Assembly: GCA_036346225.1 (NCBI GenBank) | Contig: JARFIW010001215.1 | Location: 4,788,501-4,852,500 of the forward strand | DNA length: 64,000 nucleotides | From: Platerodrilus igneus | Lineage: Eukaryota; Arthropoda; Insecta; Coleoptera; Lycidae | Reading direction: 5' to 3' | Made by a program: the position numbers and the translations under genes | The notes under the pieces: generated by a model | Seen by the model: the letters and a program-made list of their open reading frames with translations, nothing else | Databases searched by the model: none | Told to the model about the DNA's origin: nothing | Shown here: piece after piece, positions 33,118-45,097 of the stretch | How positions within the stretch are numbered: position 1 is the first letter of the stretch | How the letters are laid out: every line of letters begins with the position of its first letter

Positions 33118-36100
33118 CATGGTGTCTACTGTCACGAAAAGTCTCAAAAGTCACGAAAAAGACAAGAATTTCGTTTTGCGGTAACTAAAGTAACGAAAAG
33201 TCACTAAAACCTATATCTTGGTCACGGATATTTTTTCTTCATTGTTTGATTATCGTATGTATTTCCACAAATACGTTGTAAAATTTTATAGCCATACTTC
33301 AGATATTGCAGTAAATAAATGTTAAAGGACAAAAAATTCCTTCATCGCACCGAAAGCAGCCTGTCTCTTTTCATGATACATTTATTCGGTTGGGTTATAT
33401 AAACCCTGCAGTTTTTGTTTGACGCCTTGAATCTAGAAATCGCGGCTTATCAATGCTTGAGCACAGTTTTGTGTGTATTATTATTGTATGCGGCCGTAAT
33501 AAATACCTGCTATTGTAATCAACCCCAGACACTGTGGCCGTGGTGCCAATGACCTTCATTGTAATAGCGAATTGGCATGTGGGGGTAGGTAGCAACCGGA
33601 CGATCGCATCTAAAGAATATTGCCGCAAGTCAGTCGTAAATAAAACCTTATGAGATGTTGAAACGACTTTTGTTCTATTGTACTGAAAGCACCACTGAAA
33701 CGTTATATCTTCTACATTAAGGCGCTAGTGAACAAAAACCTTTCGACATAGCTAGGGGTCTATTCCTGGGTAGAGCAATAAGAAGTGGGGGGGGGGAGTC
33801 GAATTCTGTTTGCAAACCAAAGCCAAGCTAAATCAAATAGGCGCCACCATGTCCTGAGATAATTACGATAATAGCAAAGCACAGTTCTAAGGGCGGTCGT
33901 GGAAACCCAAAGATAAAATGATCGCCTTCGTTAACAAAAACCTGTCTTATCAAAATAAGACGCAGCTCCTGTAAGAAATTGCAAAGATTAAATAAATAAA
34001 AAGGTAGAACACCATTTGTGTCCTATAAAAGTATAAAAAAATAAAAAAATGTATATCCAATATGATATTGGCACCAAATTATTACTCAAAATTTTTACCT
34101 TTGTGTAATTAGATTTGATCGCATTTGACCAAAATAAAAGCTTCAAATTTGAACTAATTGTTTACTAAAAAAAACTCTTTTAAAATATCGGAACTTTTTA
34201 ACAAGAAAAAATTTGTCATTAACAACTACATCAAAGTTAAAGTTTTGACTTTTTTAAAACAACCAAATATACTTTAAACATGAACCTGTTATAAATATTT
34301 GTGTGAAAATAATTTGTAAGCATAATACACTGAATTACGTTCTAACCTGGGCAGATCTTTTCAGGTAGATTACAATTTCTAGAATCTTACATAACGTGGA
34401 TTTGAACTTTCATATTTAGATTTAATAATTTATATGTAGATAAAAGCTAATCACAAAAATAGGAATGCTTGGTTTAAATTCCATTACAGCTGCACAAAGC
34501 ATCTGCTTTCATCACAACATCTGTCAATCAACACAAAAAATATGACGTCGAAAACATACGTTGAAATTATCGAAGGTTCAAATGGAACAAAGCTTGTAAT
34601 TATAGAAACCTAATCTGACAAAATTTTGTTCTACGGCTTATAAAACCAGTTCAACAATAATTGAAAATTACACAATTTACATGTTGTAAACATAATAGCA
34701 ACTTTACGTGCTTTAACCTTCAAAACACACGCAAGAAATATCTTACAACTAATAACGAACCCAACTGCGTTTGTTGCTCCACGATAAATTGAGATGGAAA
34801 TTTATGTTCGTCAAACAAAGTTACCAGCCATTTCTAACTAGATACCACTGCATCCAAAGTAACATCCATAATTTCTTAGTAGACAAATTTCTTATCGACA
34901 GTTCCTAAATAATGATAATTCTAAATTTTTGGATCCTACATGACGCACGTTAGTAAAAGATATCTTAATAGTTAGTAATTGATGCGAAGGTCGCCAGCCT
35001 CTAGCCGAGAATACATGTTTATAAAGCTGTTGCCACCGGCCGACTAACTTGACGAAACTAGAACCGAGTGGTCGCGACGTTAGAGGCGTGGAATACGAAA
35101 GAAACAACTAGAGATGCGCTTGGAAATAACTTTATGTGTCACAGATATATTAATATAAGTAGATCAATAAGGAACAATGCACGCTTAGCGCATTATCCTC
35201 GTAATTCAATGCGGATAATTACTACTGAAATTAAACATGTTACAATGTGTTTCGTTTTGATTATTTGTAACGCGATAAGATTTTACGTTTTTAAGTTTAC
35301 ACAGTGTGTGTGTGTACTTAAAGTGAAAACTTTTGTAAAAATGCCTGGAAAGTGTTCGTTTTCTGAACTTTGGCTGACAAATCCGATTTTTAAATCTGGT
35401 TACAACCAGTACCTGGAAATGTTCATGTTGCTTTTTGTGCCTACTGCAAAAAAAATTGATATTTCAAAAGCTGGAATATATAATGTAAAACTTCATTCCA
35501 AGGGACTAAAGCATTCTAAAATAGCTAATCCAATACTCAATATGAAGCAATCAACTATTGAGAATAATTTAGTTAGAAATAATCCGGTCTCAGACTCTCA
35601 ACAAAATGATATTTCAGCTTCAGTAACAGCTGATTTACCTGCAAAAGTGTATTCTGAAGAAGCTGATCGTGAAAATAAAAATATTGCATCATACATGATC
35701 CATAACGAGATTACTAAAGCTGAAATATTATGGGCAATGCACAAGATAGTATCTTATTCTTCGTCAAGAGTTCATCAGGATGCTACCGAACTTTTTCCAA
35801 TAATGTTCTCAGATTCTTTTATAGCAAAAAACATGCAGTTACACAAAGACAAAATATGTTATATGGCCACTTTTGGCTTGGGTCCGTTTTTCCAAAATGA
35901 ACTTTTAAATAAAATTAAAGATTGTATTTTTTTGTATATAAGTTTTGACGAAAGCCTGAATAAAGTTGTGCAAAAATGCCAAATGGACATTTTTGTCAGA
36001 TACTGGGATGATGAAGATAATATGGTTAAAACAAATTATTTGTCTTCGTGTTTTCTTGAAAAAACCACTGCCATCGATCTTTTAAATGGTTTTTTAAATA

Positions 36101-37754
36101 CCCTGGATTCTCTTAGTATACCCATTAAAAAATTTGTGACATCAGCATGGATGGACCTAATGTGAATCTGAAGATGCTTCGGGAACTAAAAGAACACATT
36201 CGAATTTCTGGTAGTGATGATGACCCCGTAATGTTTGATCTTGGTACGTGTGGGCTCATGGAGCATATAAAACAGCACACAATGGCACTGGTTGGTTTAT
36301 CCATGAATTTCTACGTGCATTGTATTACTTTTTCAAAGACACTCCTACTAGAAGAGGAACTTTTATCTATCATACAGGTACAACAACATTTCCACACAAA
36401 TTTTGTTCAATAAGATGGGTGGAAAATGGTGGTGTTTTACAGCGAGCAATAAAGCTATTAGAGCCTCTTAAAAAGTATATTACAGCAGTTTCAACTTGTC
36501 TGCCAGAAAGTGCTAGTTTTAAGAAAATCAGTAAAGCTTTGTCGGATAGTTTCTTGCTAGCAAAACTAGAATTTCTTTTGTCCATAGTGTCTGATCTCGA
36601 ACCGTTTTTAACTAAATATCAAACAAATGAACCGATGTTGCCCTTTCTTCATCATGATCTAAGTTCGTTGCTGCGTTGTATTGGGGAAAGATTTATAAAA
36701 AACGAATTAATAAAAAGTGCAAAAACGTCTTTGGATTTAATTAATATTAAACCTGAAGTTGCCAAAAATTTGTTATCGCCAATGCAGATTGATATTGACT
36801 TTGGTGCTAAAATGGCAATCAAGAACTTGAAAAAAACTGTTTCAGAACTTCTAATTTTAGTGTTTAAAAACGATTGTCAGACCTTTCTTAAACTCCTTTT
36901 TAAGACAATCAGTGAAAAGTCACCTCTTAAATATAAAATTGTTAGAGGTGCATCATGTTTTTCTCTATATGTAATGAAAAGTGAAACACTTAGGAAACAG
37001 AGGATTCAAGACACATTAGAAGAATTTGTAAAAAAGAAACATATAAGTCCAGGTTGTGCCGATGGTATAAAAAGACAATATGAAACTTTGTGTGTATCAG
37101 AATGTGATTTAAAAGAGTGGCGTAATGAAAGGCTGGATATATATTTTACCGACCTTTTTGTAAAATCCTCTATAAACGATAAACAATTTCTTACTTTTGT
37201 GAGGATAATTTTGACAATGTATTATAGCAATGCTATGGTAGAAAGAGGGTTCTATATAAACAAAGAATGCTTACAGGGCGGCTTAGAAGAAAGATTGATT
37301 TCACAAAGATTAATTTATGAAGCAGCATTTAAGAATTTAGATATAACTGCGATAATGCTTCATGCTGTAAGGAATGCATCTTCTTTAAGACGTGAAGCTA
37401 TTGCCGAAAAAAAGAAATCTAAGGAAAATGAAGTATGCAGTAAAAAGCGGATTGTGAAGGAAGTTGCAGACTTACAAAAGAAATGGAAGGACATAGAGAA
37501 GAAATAACTTTGAAGAACTAAAAGCATTGGACATTGAGTTTGAAAAATTAAAGAAAAAATTTAAACCATTATGAATTTATATACTTAAGTACGACAAATG
37601 TCCTAATTACTTAATTTTGTGATTATAATGTTATGAAACTTAACAGCAATAGAATAAATACAAGTAAGTTTTTTTAACACAGGTCACTAATATTTTATAA
37701 AACGGTCACTAAAAAGTCACGAATTTTCGTTTTTGAATCTCAGTAGACACCCTG
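33118..37754 (+). mobile_element. hAT-superfamily DNA transposon
   Basis: Terminal inverted repeats: the left end begins CATGGTGTCTACTGTCACG and the right end finishes CTCAGTAGACACCCTG, whose reverse complement is CAGGGTGTCTACTGAG. Subterminal GTCACGAA and GTCACTAAAA repeats occur at both ends. Between them lies a transposase of hAT type (35341-37507). A 7-base TTTAACA abuts both ends, but the 8-bp duplication is not clean. The first 2.2 kb is non-coding and may hold later insertions. The transposase is frameshifted, so the element is non-functional. Confidence 0.85.
35341..37507 (+). pseudogene. hAT transposase with BED finger, frameshifted
   Basis: It starts at ATG 35341 (MPGKCSFSELWL), though an open frame continues further upstream. 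A BED-type zinc finger is readable with a brief change of frame: AFCAYCKK in one frame, then KLHSKGLKH. The catalytic region spans two frameshifts near 36160 and 36250. One frame gives DGPNVNLKMLREL, and the last frame runs 36248-37507 with HEFLRALYYFFKDTP, FCSIRWVENGG and the C-terminal dimerisation block SNAMVERGFYINKE. Total length of about 700 residues is normal for hAT. A Lys-rich tail ends the protein. Apart from the shifts the copy is well preserved. Confidence 0.85.
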
Positions 37755-38439
37755 TTTAACAACATTGGACATCTCCATGAGACCTCCCTGTGGATTATTT
37801 TTTATTCACATGAATCCGATGTTATGTAAAAGTGTATTTACAGATCTTTTACTACCATTAAAGAATTCAATATCCTTCAACTTATGCCAGAAAGTAGACA
37901 TTGAAATATGCTCATCTAAAATCAAAAACTTTAATATCAAACATGTTAAATTTTATAGTTGAATACTTGTACATTCTGTAAAATTATCCACGTCAGTGAC
38001 AGGTTTTGTGCGAGCTGTTTTCATATCAAGCATAGAGGGTTTATTAGTTTTCATTGCTTGTGACATAGAACTAACTGTCGAAATATTAATTTGTAAAGCA
38101 GCTGTCATGCGCTACAAAAAAACAATATAATTAAGAACTCTGTAATGACATGAATAATTACCTCCTGTACTGCAGTTGCCGCTATAAACAGTCCACCGTT
38201 ATACTAATAATAATTTTTTATTTTCCATACAAAACAGGATATATACATAATATAAGCAAATAAATGTTTTTTTTAGTGAAGTTAAGTTGGCCAAAAATCC
38301 AACTTGTACCACTAACCTATATATAAAGAAGAATATGATTAATGGTATTTGGAATTAAGTGGTTCTTGACGAAATATTTTTTTTATTAACTTGATATTAT
38401 TTTAAGACATGTCTAAAATTTTATTGTATAGTTACACAT
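37755..38439. other. AT-rich gap between hAT and LINE
   Basis: No gene recognised. It may include the 3' untranslated part of the minus-strand LINE that follows. Confidence 0.4.
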
Positions 38440-38824
38440 ATTGTGTAGACTTAAGTAGTTTCTCGATGCACAATTATTTACATTTACATGGTGAGTTATA
38501 AGATTTCTTTAAGAGGTCGTTTTAACTCTTTCAAATTTAATTGGGGACAGGATTTTTAAAATTTGCGGGCATTGTAAGTGATGGCAATTTTATATGTGAA
38601 CAACTACTAATACTGTTCATGTTGCGACAAAGTATAATTATCAAACCACACTCTCTGCCATTAATGTGGTGAACGTCTGTACAGAAACCAATTTTTGAGA
38701 ATAAGCATGTAGGTGCTCTGTGTATAATTATATTGTTGTATAGAAAATACTGTAAAAGTGTGAGTCTTTTTGCATATTTAATCTGTGCAATTCCACTGTC
38801 TTGGACAACACTTTGTTTGAATTT

Positions 38825-39860
38825 TTAAATGTCAAAGGTCAATTGTTTATAGGCATTTTGAATTCTTTGTGAATCTACTCTATACAAGCGTGCGTTGTAT
38901 ATGACATTGCAAAAATTAAATTTTGATAGAATCATAGTATCGCAAAGTTGAATTTTAATCTTTTGTAAAAACATATGCCCATTAGCGAAAATTAACTTGA
39001 GGTTAGCAAAAGCAGACGGGATGCACTTTGAAATGTGGTTTTTAAAACGTAGGTTTTCATCAATTACCAAACCTAAGTTTTTACTTTTTTGGTGACAAAT
39101 TTAATGATTCACCTGCAATGGCGAATTTAACCAGGGGTTTTGGCAATTGACTTTATTGCCTAATAGGTAGCACTTGCTTTTTTTGGGATTAGTAAGAAGC
39201 GAATGACGGGCTGCTATGTGCGAGATTCTATTTAGATTGTCATTCATATATTCGCATACAGTTAGTGTGTCTTCTGGATAAATGAATAATGAAGTTGTGC
39301 ATCATCCGCATAGAAATGACAGTTGCAGTGTTGTATAATTTTTGGGAATACTGAGGTGTAAATAATGTACAAGGATCGAGAATGGACCCGTGTGCTACTC
39401 CTGATGAAATATTTATGAAGGATGATATTTTATTATCTACTTTTACACTCTGCTTTACACTCTGCTTTCTCCCTGATAAATATTCCGTAAAGAACTCTTG
39501 TACACCTTCATCAACGCCTAGTACCATAGTGTTAGTAAAAGCGTATGAGTAATAGTGTCAAAAGAGTTTGAAAAATCGAGCACTATAAGCATGGAAACTT
39601 TGCCCATATCACATGCTTCAAGAATATTGTCCATAATGTTTAACAAGGCTGTCACAACTACAACCTGGCATAAACCCAGACTGGCAATTTGGTATGATTT
39701 TATTACTATTTAGATGTGCAACTAGTTGAATACTGTTTTTACAAAAGTTTAGACATCACAGGTAGAACGCTGATTGGTCGAAGATTTTAAAATCTGCAGG
39801 TTTGCTGATTTTGGGTAGTGGAATTACAACTGCATCTTTCTATATATTTGGAAATACATT
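38825..39860 (-). pseudogene. LINE reverse transcriptase relic
   Basis: Visible blocks are AVVIPLPKISKPADFK (about 39830), MLIVLDFSNSFDTITH (about 39585), YLSGRKQSVKQSVKVDN and SGVAHGSILDP (39527-39380), and a C-terminal KIKIQLCDTMILSKFNFC (39070-38825). Canonical SGVPQGSILGP has become SGVAHGSILDP, and the YADD box is not readable. Inactive. Confidence 0.75.
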
Positions 39861-40611
39861 ATTGCTAAGCAGAAATTAATAATATGCATAATTACAGGCA
39901 GCAAATTAAGTTAGACATACTTTCAACATATGTAGAGCTACCCCATCGACGCCGTTGGATTTGGATTTTAAGGAAGACAAAATTTTTAGTATGTCTAATT
40001 CGGTATCTGACCGGAACTGTAGATTTGATGTGACATGATTTGATAGTTATTGTAAAACTACACTAGTTGCGCATTTATATTGTTAGTAGTTGATATCCTT
40101 TTTATAAAATGTCGATTAACCTCATCAGAACATGATAAGATGGAAGGCAGTTGAAATTTTTTTAGAAAGTTCTAATTTATCAGCTTGTTCCATATGTTGC
40201 TGCTTTTTTGGTTAACTTTAAATTCAGAGTAAGCTATTATCCCCCGCCTAACAGCAGAGTTCTTAGTTGTTTATATGTATTAAAATCATTGGGATCTTTG
40301 GAATGTATAAATTTATTCTATGCATTGTTACGTAATTTTATCATGGCTCTTAGGTTGTCGGTGTTCTGTTCTGTTTTTAGCAGAGCATGAATGTCATATA
40401 AGGTGAGAATGCTGGAATTGAAAATTGTTATTTTATTGTGTATATTATGTAGACTAAATATTTTGCCACAGGATAGCGTGCAGATGATCGTTAAATAGTT
40501 TTGTATCAAAATTTGTGTAACCTCTAAAAGAACAATAGTGGGCATCAGCTTTTGGGACCTTGAATTTTAAGTCGCAATAAACAAATTCAATATTGCACTT
40601 CAGGTACGTGT

Positions 40612-41190
40612 TTAATGCCAGATGTAAGTAGAAAATTTTACATTAATTACAATGATTAAATCAATAATGGTTTGTGTTATTTTTGTAATCCGAGTAGGCT
40701 TGCTTATAATTTGCCTCAGGTTAAAGTTTTCCAGAACCTCATTAAAATAATTGTAAGCCCAGTCATTGATGCTTAATTGATTACCGACACAAACTAAATC
40801 ATCGTATTTAGCTGGCAGAATTGACAGTGTATCGCTAAGTGTGTTTAGAACATCTACAGATGAAAACTTTGGAGGTCTATATACCATGCCAAATGCCAAC
40901 TTACGTTTTTGGTGATTTACAGATACTTATTACTGTTTTATTTCCTTACTTGTTGATACTGCATTTATGTTGTTTAAACTATATTTAATGTAAATGCAAA
41001 CTCCACCTCCGCTTGTTCTATCGAAGTGATAGAATGAGTATCCTGCCAAAGCGACCAATTCTGTGGGTATGTCACTAGTAAGCCATGTTTCAATAATTCT
41101 TATAATATGAAATCTATTAAGTGCAGCAAGATTTTTAAAGCTATCGAAATATAACAATAACGATCGTGTATTCAAGTGACCACATCTCAA
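40612..41190 (-). pseudogene. LINE endonuclease relic
   Basis: First part (41190-40930): GHLNTRSLLLYFDSFKNL, IETWLTSDIPTELVALAGY and SGGGVCIYIKYSLN. Second part (40899-40612): GMVYRPPKFSSVDVLNTL, where the GDFN motif is degenerate (CVGNQLSIN), and then ISKPTRITKITQTIID. This is the usual block order of an APE endonuclease. A gap and frameshift lie between the two parts. Confidence 0.8.
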
Positions 41191-41559
41191 TTTATGATCC
41201 GTATTAAATAAACTACAATGCTACAAAATAAACATACATTTTCCTAATGTAAACAAAATTAAATGTTATCAAACAAACCAATAATTAAAACTAATCAATA
41301 TTGTGGAGGTGCATGAACCGGCATGTAGGATATGTGTAAATAGTGTAAATGTTATTCAACTCTGCTATATTTGTAATTCGGTTCTTCTTATTTCCAACGT
41401 TGATTAGAACCGTACCATCTTGAGCCCATACATTGTTGCAACCAAATTTTTCATTGATGATGCACCTTTATGTTAGGTTGTAGTTGGGTTTTATTTTTAG
41501 CTTTTAAGTATTATTTCTACACGTCAGAATTACTTGTATATGGGAATGATTGTCTATCA

Positions 41560-41720
41560 ATAGGACACTTGAGTATAGTTTTGTTAACTGCTCATTTTCA
41601 TGTTGTAAAAACTATTATTTTAGAAAGTAATTACGATATATTTGCCCTTACGGATTCTCGGTTATCTTCAGCCAGAGTCTTGGCTATGGTCGCCATCAAT
41701 GGCTATAACATTTTGTAATA
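41560..41720 (+). pseudogene. Plus-strand LINE endonuclease scrap
   Basis: A short reading, TAHFHVVKTIILESNYDIFA, continues with LTDSRLSSARVLAM and INGYNIL. This is the start of a LINE endonuclease (N-terminal strand, then the LTDS-L block). It lies back to back with the minus-strand LINE and belongs to a different copy. Confidence 0.55.
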
Positions 41721-41754
41721 AATTCAAAAGAGAGTATTCTAATGTAGAAATAAT

Positions 41755-41845
41755 ATAATATTAATTTTTTTTTATAAAATTACATCAGAGCGCTTTTGGC
41801 ATTAGCCATCTTCGGTGCCATGTCAATTTAAAAATTAATATTCCA
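41755..41845 (-). repeat. Possible Penelope-type 3' end
   Basis: On the minus strand, CACCGAAGATGGCTAATGCC is followed by AAAAGCGCTCTGATG. A short GGC/GCC hairpin after a CCGAAGA motif is the style of Penelope-like 3' ends. It is too short to be sure. Confidence 0.3.
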
Positions 41846-41964
41846 TCGGACCATTCCATTAAATATAGGACATTTTAAGTATTAAACTAATATCACATCA
41901 GTAAAGACTAGTTAAATAATTGATTGTTCCAATAAATATAGATTACATCTTGTCTGCGTCGTTG

Positions 41965-42215
41965 ATGAAGTCGAAAACAACAAAGCTAAGAACAAAGAGG
42001 TACTAGAAATGGTAGGAGGAGACAAATATGTAAAAAACAGTAAAACAAAAAAAAGTTAAGATGATAGGATACATATTAAGGCATGATAGAATAGCGTGGA
42101 ATATATTAAAAGCGGAGAAAAGAAAAAAGAGAGTTAGAGATAGACTCAGATTAGCCTACTGCAAACAGATAGTGAAAGATGTGGGAATTTCATGGAAATG
42201 TGTATCTTAGCTCAT
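41965..42215 (+). pseudogene. C-terminal scrap of a LINE polyprotein
   Basis: Reads NKEVLEMVGGDKYVK, then MIGYILRHDRIAWNILKAE and KRVRDRLRLAYCKQIVKDVG, with stops. This matches the basic tail that follows RT domains in many LINEs (I-G-H-LRHD then an RGRPR-like segment). Fragment only. Confidence 0.6.
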
Positions 42216-44061
42216 AATAGACAACAATAGAAGTATGCATTGTAACATCTCCTTTTAATTCAAATTAAAAGTAAATACTATAATGACATGTGATCCGACC
42301 AAAGACACCGCACGGCAATGTGGGCGCATATGGTTTATAGTCACCGTCTATAAATATGCTGAGGCATCGCCAGATTGGAATAACCCGCCATCTTTTTTAT
42401 CAACACATAAGGGTTTTACCGCTTAATTGAATAACTAATCAAAATTCTATTCAGGAAGTTTTGTAAATCACGATTTTTAAAGTAATTTGATAACAAGTCC
42501 GTGTGAGGAGTTAAATTACGTTAGTTAATAGTAATAAATATTTTTATAAATTTATTGCCAGCATGTTTAAGTAGGTCAAATTTAAACGCAGTTTGTAAAT
42601 AAGGAAATAATATTAGAATATGTAGAAAACGGGACCTTAACACATCAATAAGGGTGCTTTCAAAAGGAAATTGATGGGTTAAGAGTACCGCAAGGTTCTT
42701 TATGAACATTTTAAAGCTCCAGAAAGCATAACAAAGAACCACAAATTTATAAATACTCGCGTGTAGTCAGTTTAGGGATGATTATTATTTGGAGTCTCAG
42801 ATAGAGTAGTGAGAAACTATTTGCTAATCGTTGATTATTAGAATATTAGAGTTAAAGAAGCTTTTATCTCGAGGGGATCCTCGCGAGAATACAAAGGGTG
42901 ATTAATATTTCGTTGGCCGCATCGAGAGCCATTCAGTTCCATTTTTAAGTGATTTATCATTCCAAACCGTATAGTAACTCAGCACCCCAAGGTGTTACTA
43001 ATTAAATAAATTGTGGGCGCGATTAACTGTCCAGATAAACTGATTTCACTAAATCAGATTGGGGGAGTGAGCACGTATTGTAAAAGATCAGGTACCCCGT
43101 CATGTTCGAAGTCAATGTACTGAAAGTGTAAATATTTGTAAACTTAAATAAATACCGTTAGCCCGACAAAGCAACCCTGCGGTGTGACCATTAGCAGGTA
43201 GTTGTTGGCATAGCCACTATACACATTATTAGAATAGAAAGTGAAAGTGTTTCGTTCGAGGACCATAAGCTACACAAATACCGCGAGTACATTACAAACA
43301 ACGGTGCCATACGTCAACCAGGACACTAACCCACGCTCTGGAATTTGCAACTGTTCTTATACGCAGTGCTGGTGGTGAAAAGCGTCGCCCACAATGTAAG
43401 TAGTTTTAATGTTAAATTGACCCTTAATGCGATTTATGACATACTTGTCTGTAATATACAAGATAACTAGGTTAAGAGTATTTAGTTAGGGGATTAGGTA
43501 TTCATAGAAATAGATACGTTGTGTATTTTGTTTTTACATCAGAGTAAAGAAGTTGCTTGTGAAGTGTTTTTTTCTAAATAATTTTGAATACAGTTAGGTA
43601 AAAGCTTGTAAGTGGCTCACGAACAAGTACTGGAAGTCAGTGTAAAGCTTTTTAAAAAAATTGAAATTCTCAAAAGTTTAAAGGTGTTAGAAGCATCCCC
43701 TACCGTGTTTAATAAGGGATAATGATTATTTTTTAGAAATACTCTGTTGCAGGGTTGTTATAAAAGAAAGAGTAGAAGGCCGAAGAGCTTATTTTTATAT
43801 TGAAACTGTAGGTACACCGTTTTAGGTGGTTATTTGTCACCGATACAAATAAAACAAACAAATATTAAATAAAGGGAAACATTACAGCATCCAACCAGTT
43901 CTAGGACTTAATGATGATAAGATCTGATTTGTACAATGAGCGTACAATAAAAAATGGAGAATCGGTTTTAATTGAACATTAATTTGTTAGAACAGTCAGG
44001 ACCATTGAATTTTTAACCAACTTAATGCATGCAATTTGTTGAAGATAGAAAAGTTAGTATA
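42216..44061. other. Intergenic stretch with an LTR-like GC-richer part
   Basis: No ORF of note. About 42840-43395 is less AT-rich, has an AATAAA-like signal (43147) and ends near a good donor-like GTAAGT (43397). It could be a solo LTR or an untranslated first exon; neither can be shown. Confidence 0.3.
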
Positions 44062-44583
44062 CACCCATATCTCGCTTTGCGACCTAGATACGTTCCACCT
44101 AACTTGGCCCAAAGCCAAAAGCCATATAAGGAATCAATTATTCTAATACAAATTCAGTGGGAACGGTTCCAAATTTGTTAAATATGTAACATGGTTTATC
44201 GTTCAAAATGCATTTTATCAACAATAATCTATAAACAAAAATGAAACAACTTCATGTTACATAAAATATGTGTATGTATACATACATAATTTTTTTAAAA
44301 TGACTTTAATCTGAAGACGAAGAAATGGTAACCTGCAGATTACTGTCATCATTATGAGCACACACTGAATAACGTTCGTAAACAAGACGAAATAGAAAAG
44401 AGTGCATCGAGATTGCGCTTGTGCAAGATTGACAACATGTAGATATATCGACATCGAAAAAAAGTGTTTTTTTGCCGCTGTAGTGAAACATTTTAGGCCG
44501 TAAATCGAAAACGTGCCTTAATTGAAGAGGGCTGTTATAGCGAAATGCTGTATAAAGAGCGGCCGTATAGCGATGTATGACTG
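44062..44583. mobile_element. pogo/Tigger-like MITE
   Basis: The left end CACCCATATCTCGCTTTGCG and the reverse complement of the right end, CAGTCATACATCGCTATACG, are related imperfect inverted repeats of the pogo/Tigger style. A TA dinucleotide lies on each side (44060-44061 and 44584-44585). There is no transposase, so it is non-autonomous, about 522 bp. Confidence 0.55.
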
Positions 44584-44620
44584 TACCAAATAATCATATC
44601 AGGATGCCCATAATCTATCT

Positions 44621-45097
44621 CTGTATATAGGTAACTTTCTTATTGTAGAATTTACAACGTTGGTTAAATTAGCAAAGTTGAACAGAAATTTACGAGTAGT
44701 GTGATGTTTTTTAAAAAATCCACCTACACGATCAACTTTTTAGATATTTGGAAAAAATTATATTTGCCATTTTTTTCAAACAATTTTTATGGCTTAATCT
44801 GTAGAGAAAATAAAAACTGCTTGTAATATAAATTATTCCATAGAATTCAATAGCATATAGAACATTTATAATAGATAAGTGTTTTCAAGCGTCAAACATA
44901 ACCTCGCTGTAATCCATAGTTAGTTTTTAAAAAGTTATTCATGTTTGAAAAAAATGACCAATTTTATTTTTTTCCAAATATCTAGGTGGGTTTTTAAAAA
45001 AATCATCTTACTACTCAAAAATTTCTGCTCAATTTTGCTAAATTAACCAATATAGTACCTTATATGACAAAAAAGTTACCCATATACCGTATATAAC
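44621..45097. mobile_element. MITE with ~150-bp terminal inverted repeats
   Basis: Left arm about 44621-44770 pairs with right arm about 44935-45097. Shared blocks are GGTTAAATTAGCAAAGTTGA and its mirror, a GAGTAGT...GATG block, and CCACCTA...AGATATTTGGAAAA. The centre is AT-rich with no ORF. It begins 38 bp after the preceding MITE. Confidence 0.75.

Larger units (their letters stand above)
38440..41465 (-). mobile_element. Decayed LINE, Jockey/CR1-like
   Basis: Minus-strand order: ORF1 C-terminus (about 41460-41340, CNNVWAQDGTVLINVG), endonuclease (41190 to about 40610), RT (about 39850-38830) and a C-terminal domain to about 38500 (RECGLIII block). All parts have stops and frameshifts. 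The 5' part of ORF1 is lacking, so the copy is truncated. No target duplication was identified. Confidence 0.8.

Noticed and set aside
33395..33628. 77-codon minus frame inside the hAT element
   Set aside because: No recognisable content, and it sits in the non-coding 5' part of the transposon.
35068..35340. Start of the hAT transposase at 35068
   Set aside because: The reading is open here but its content is unlike any BED/hAT protein; ATG 35341 directly precedes the BED finger.
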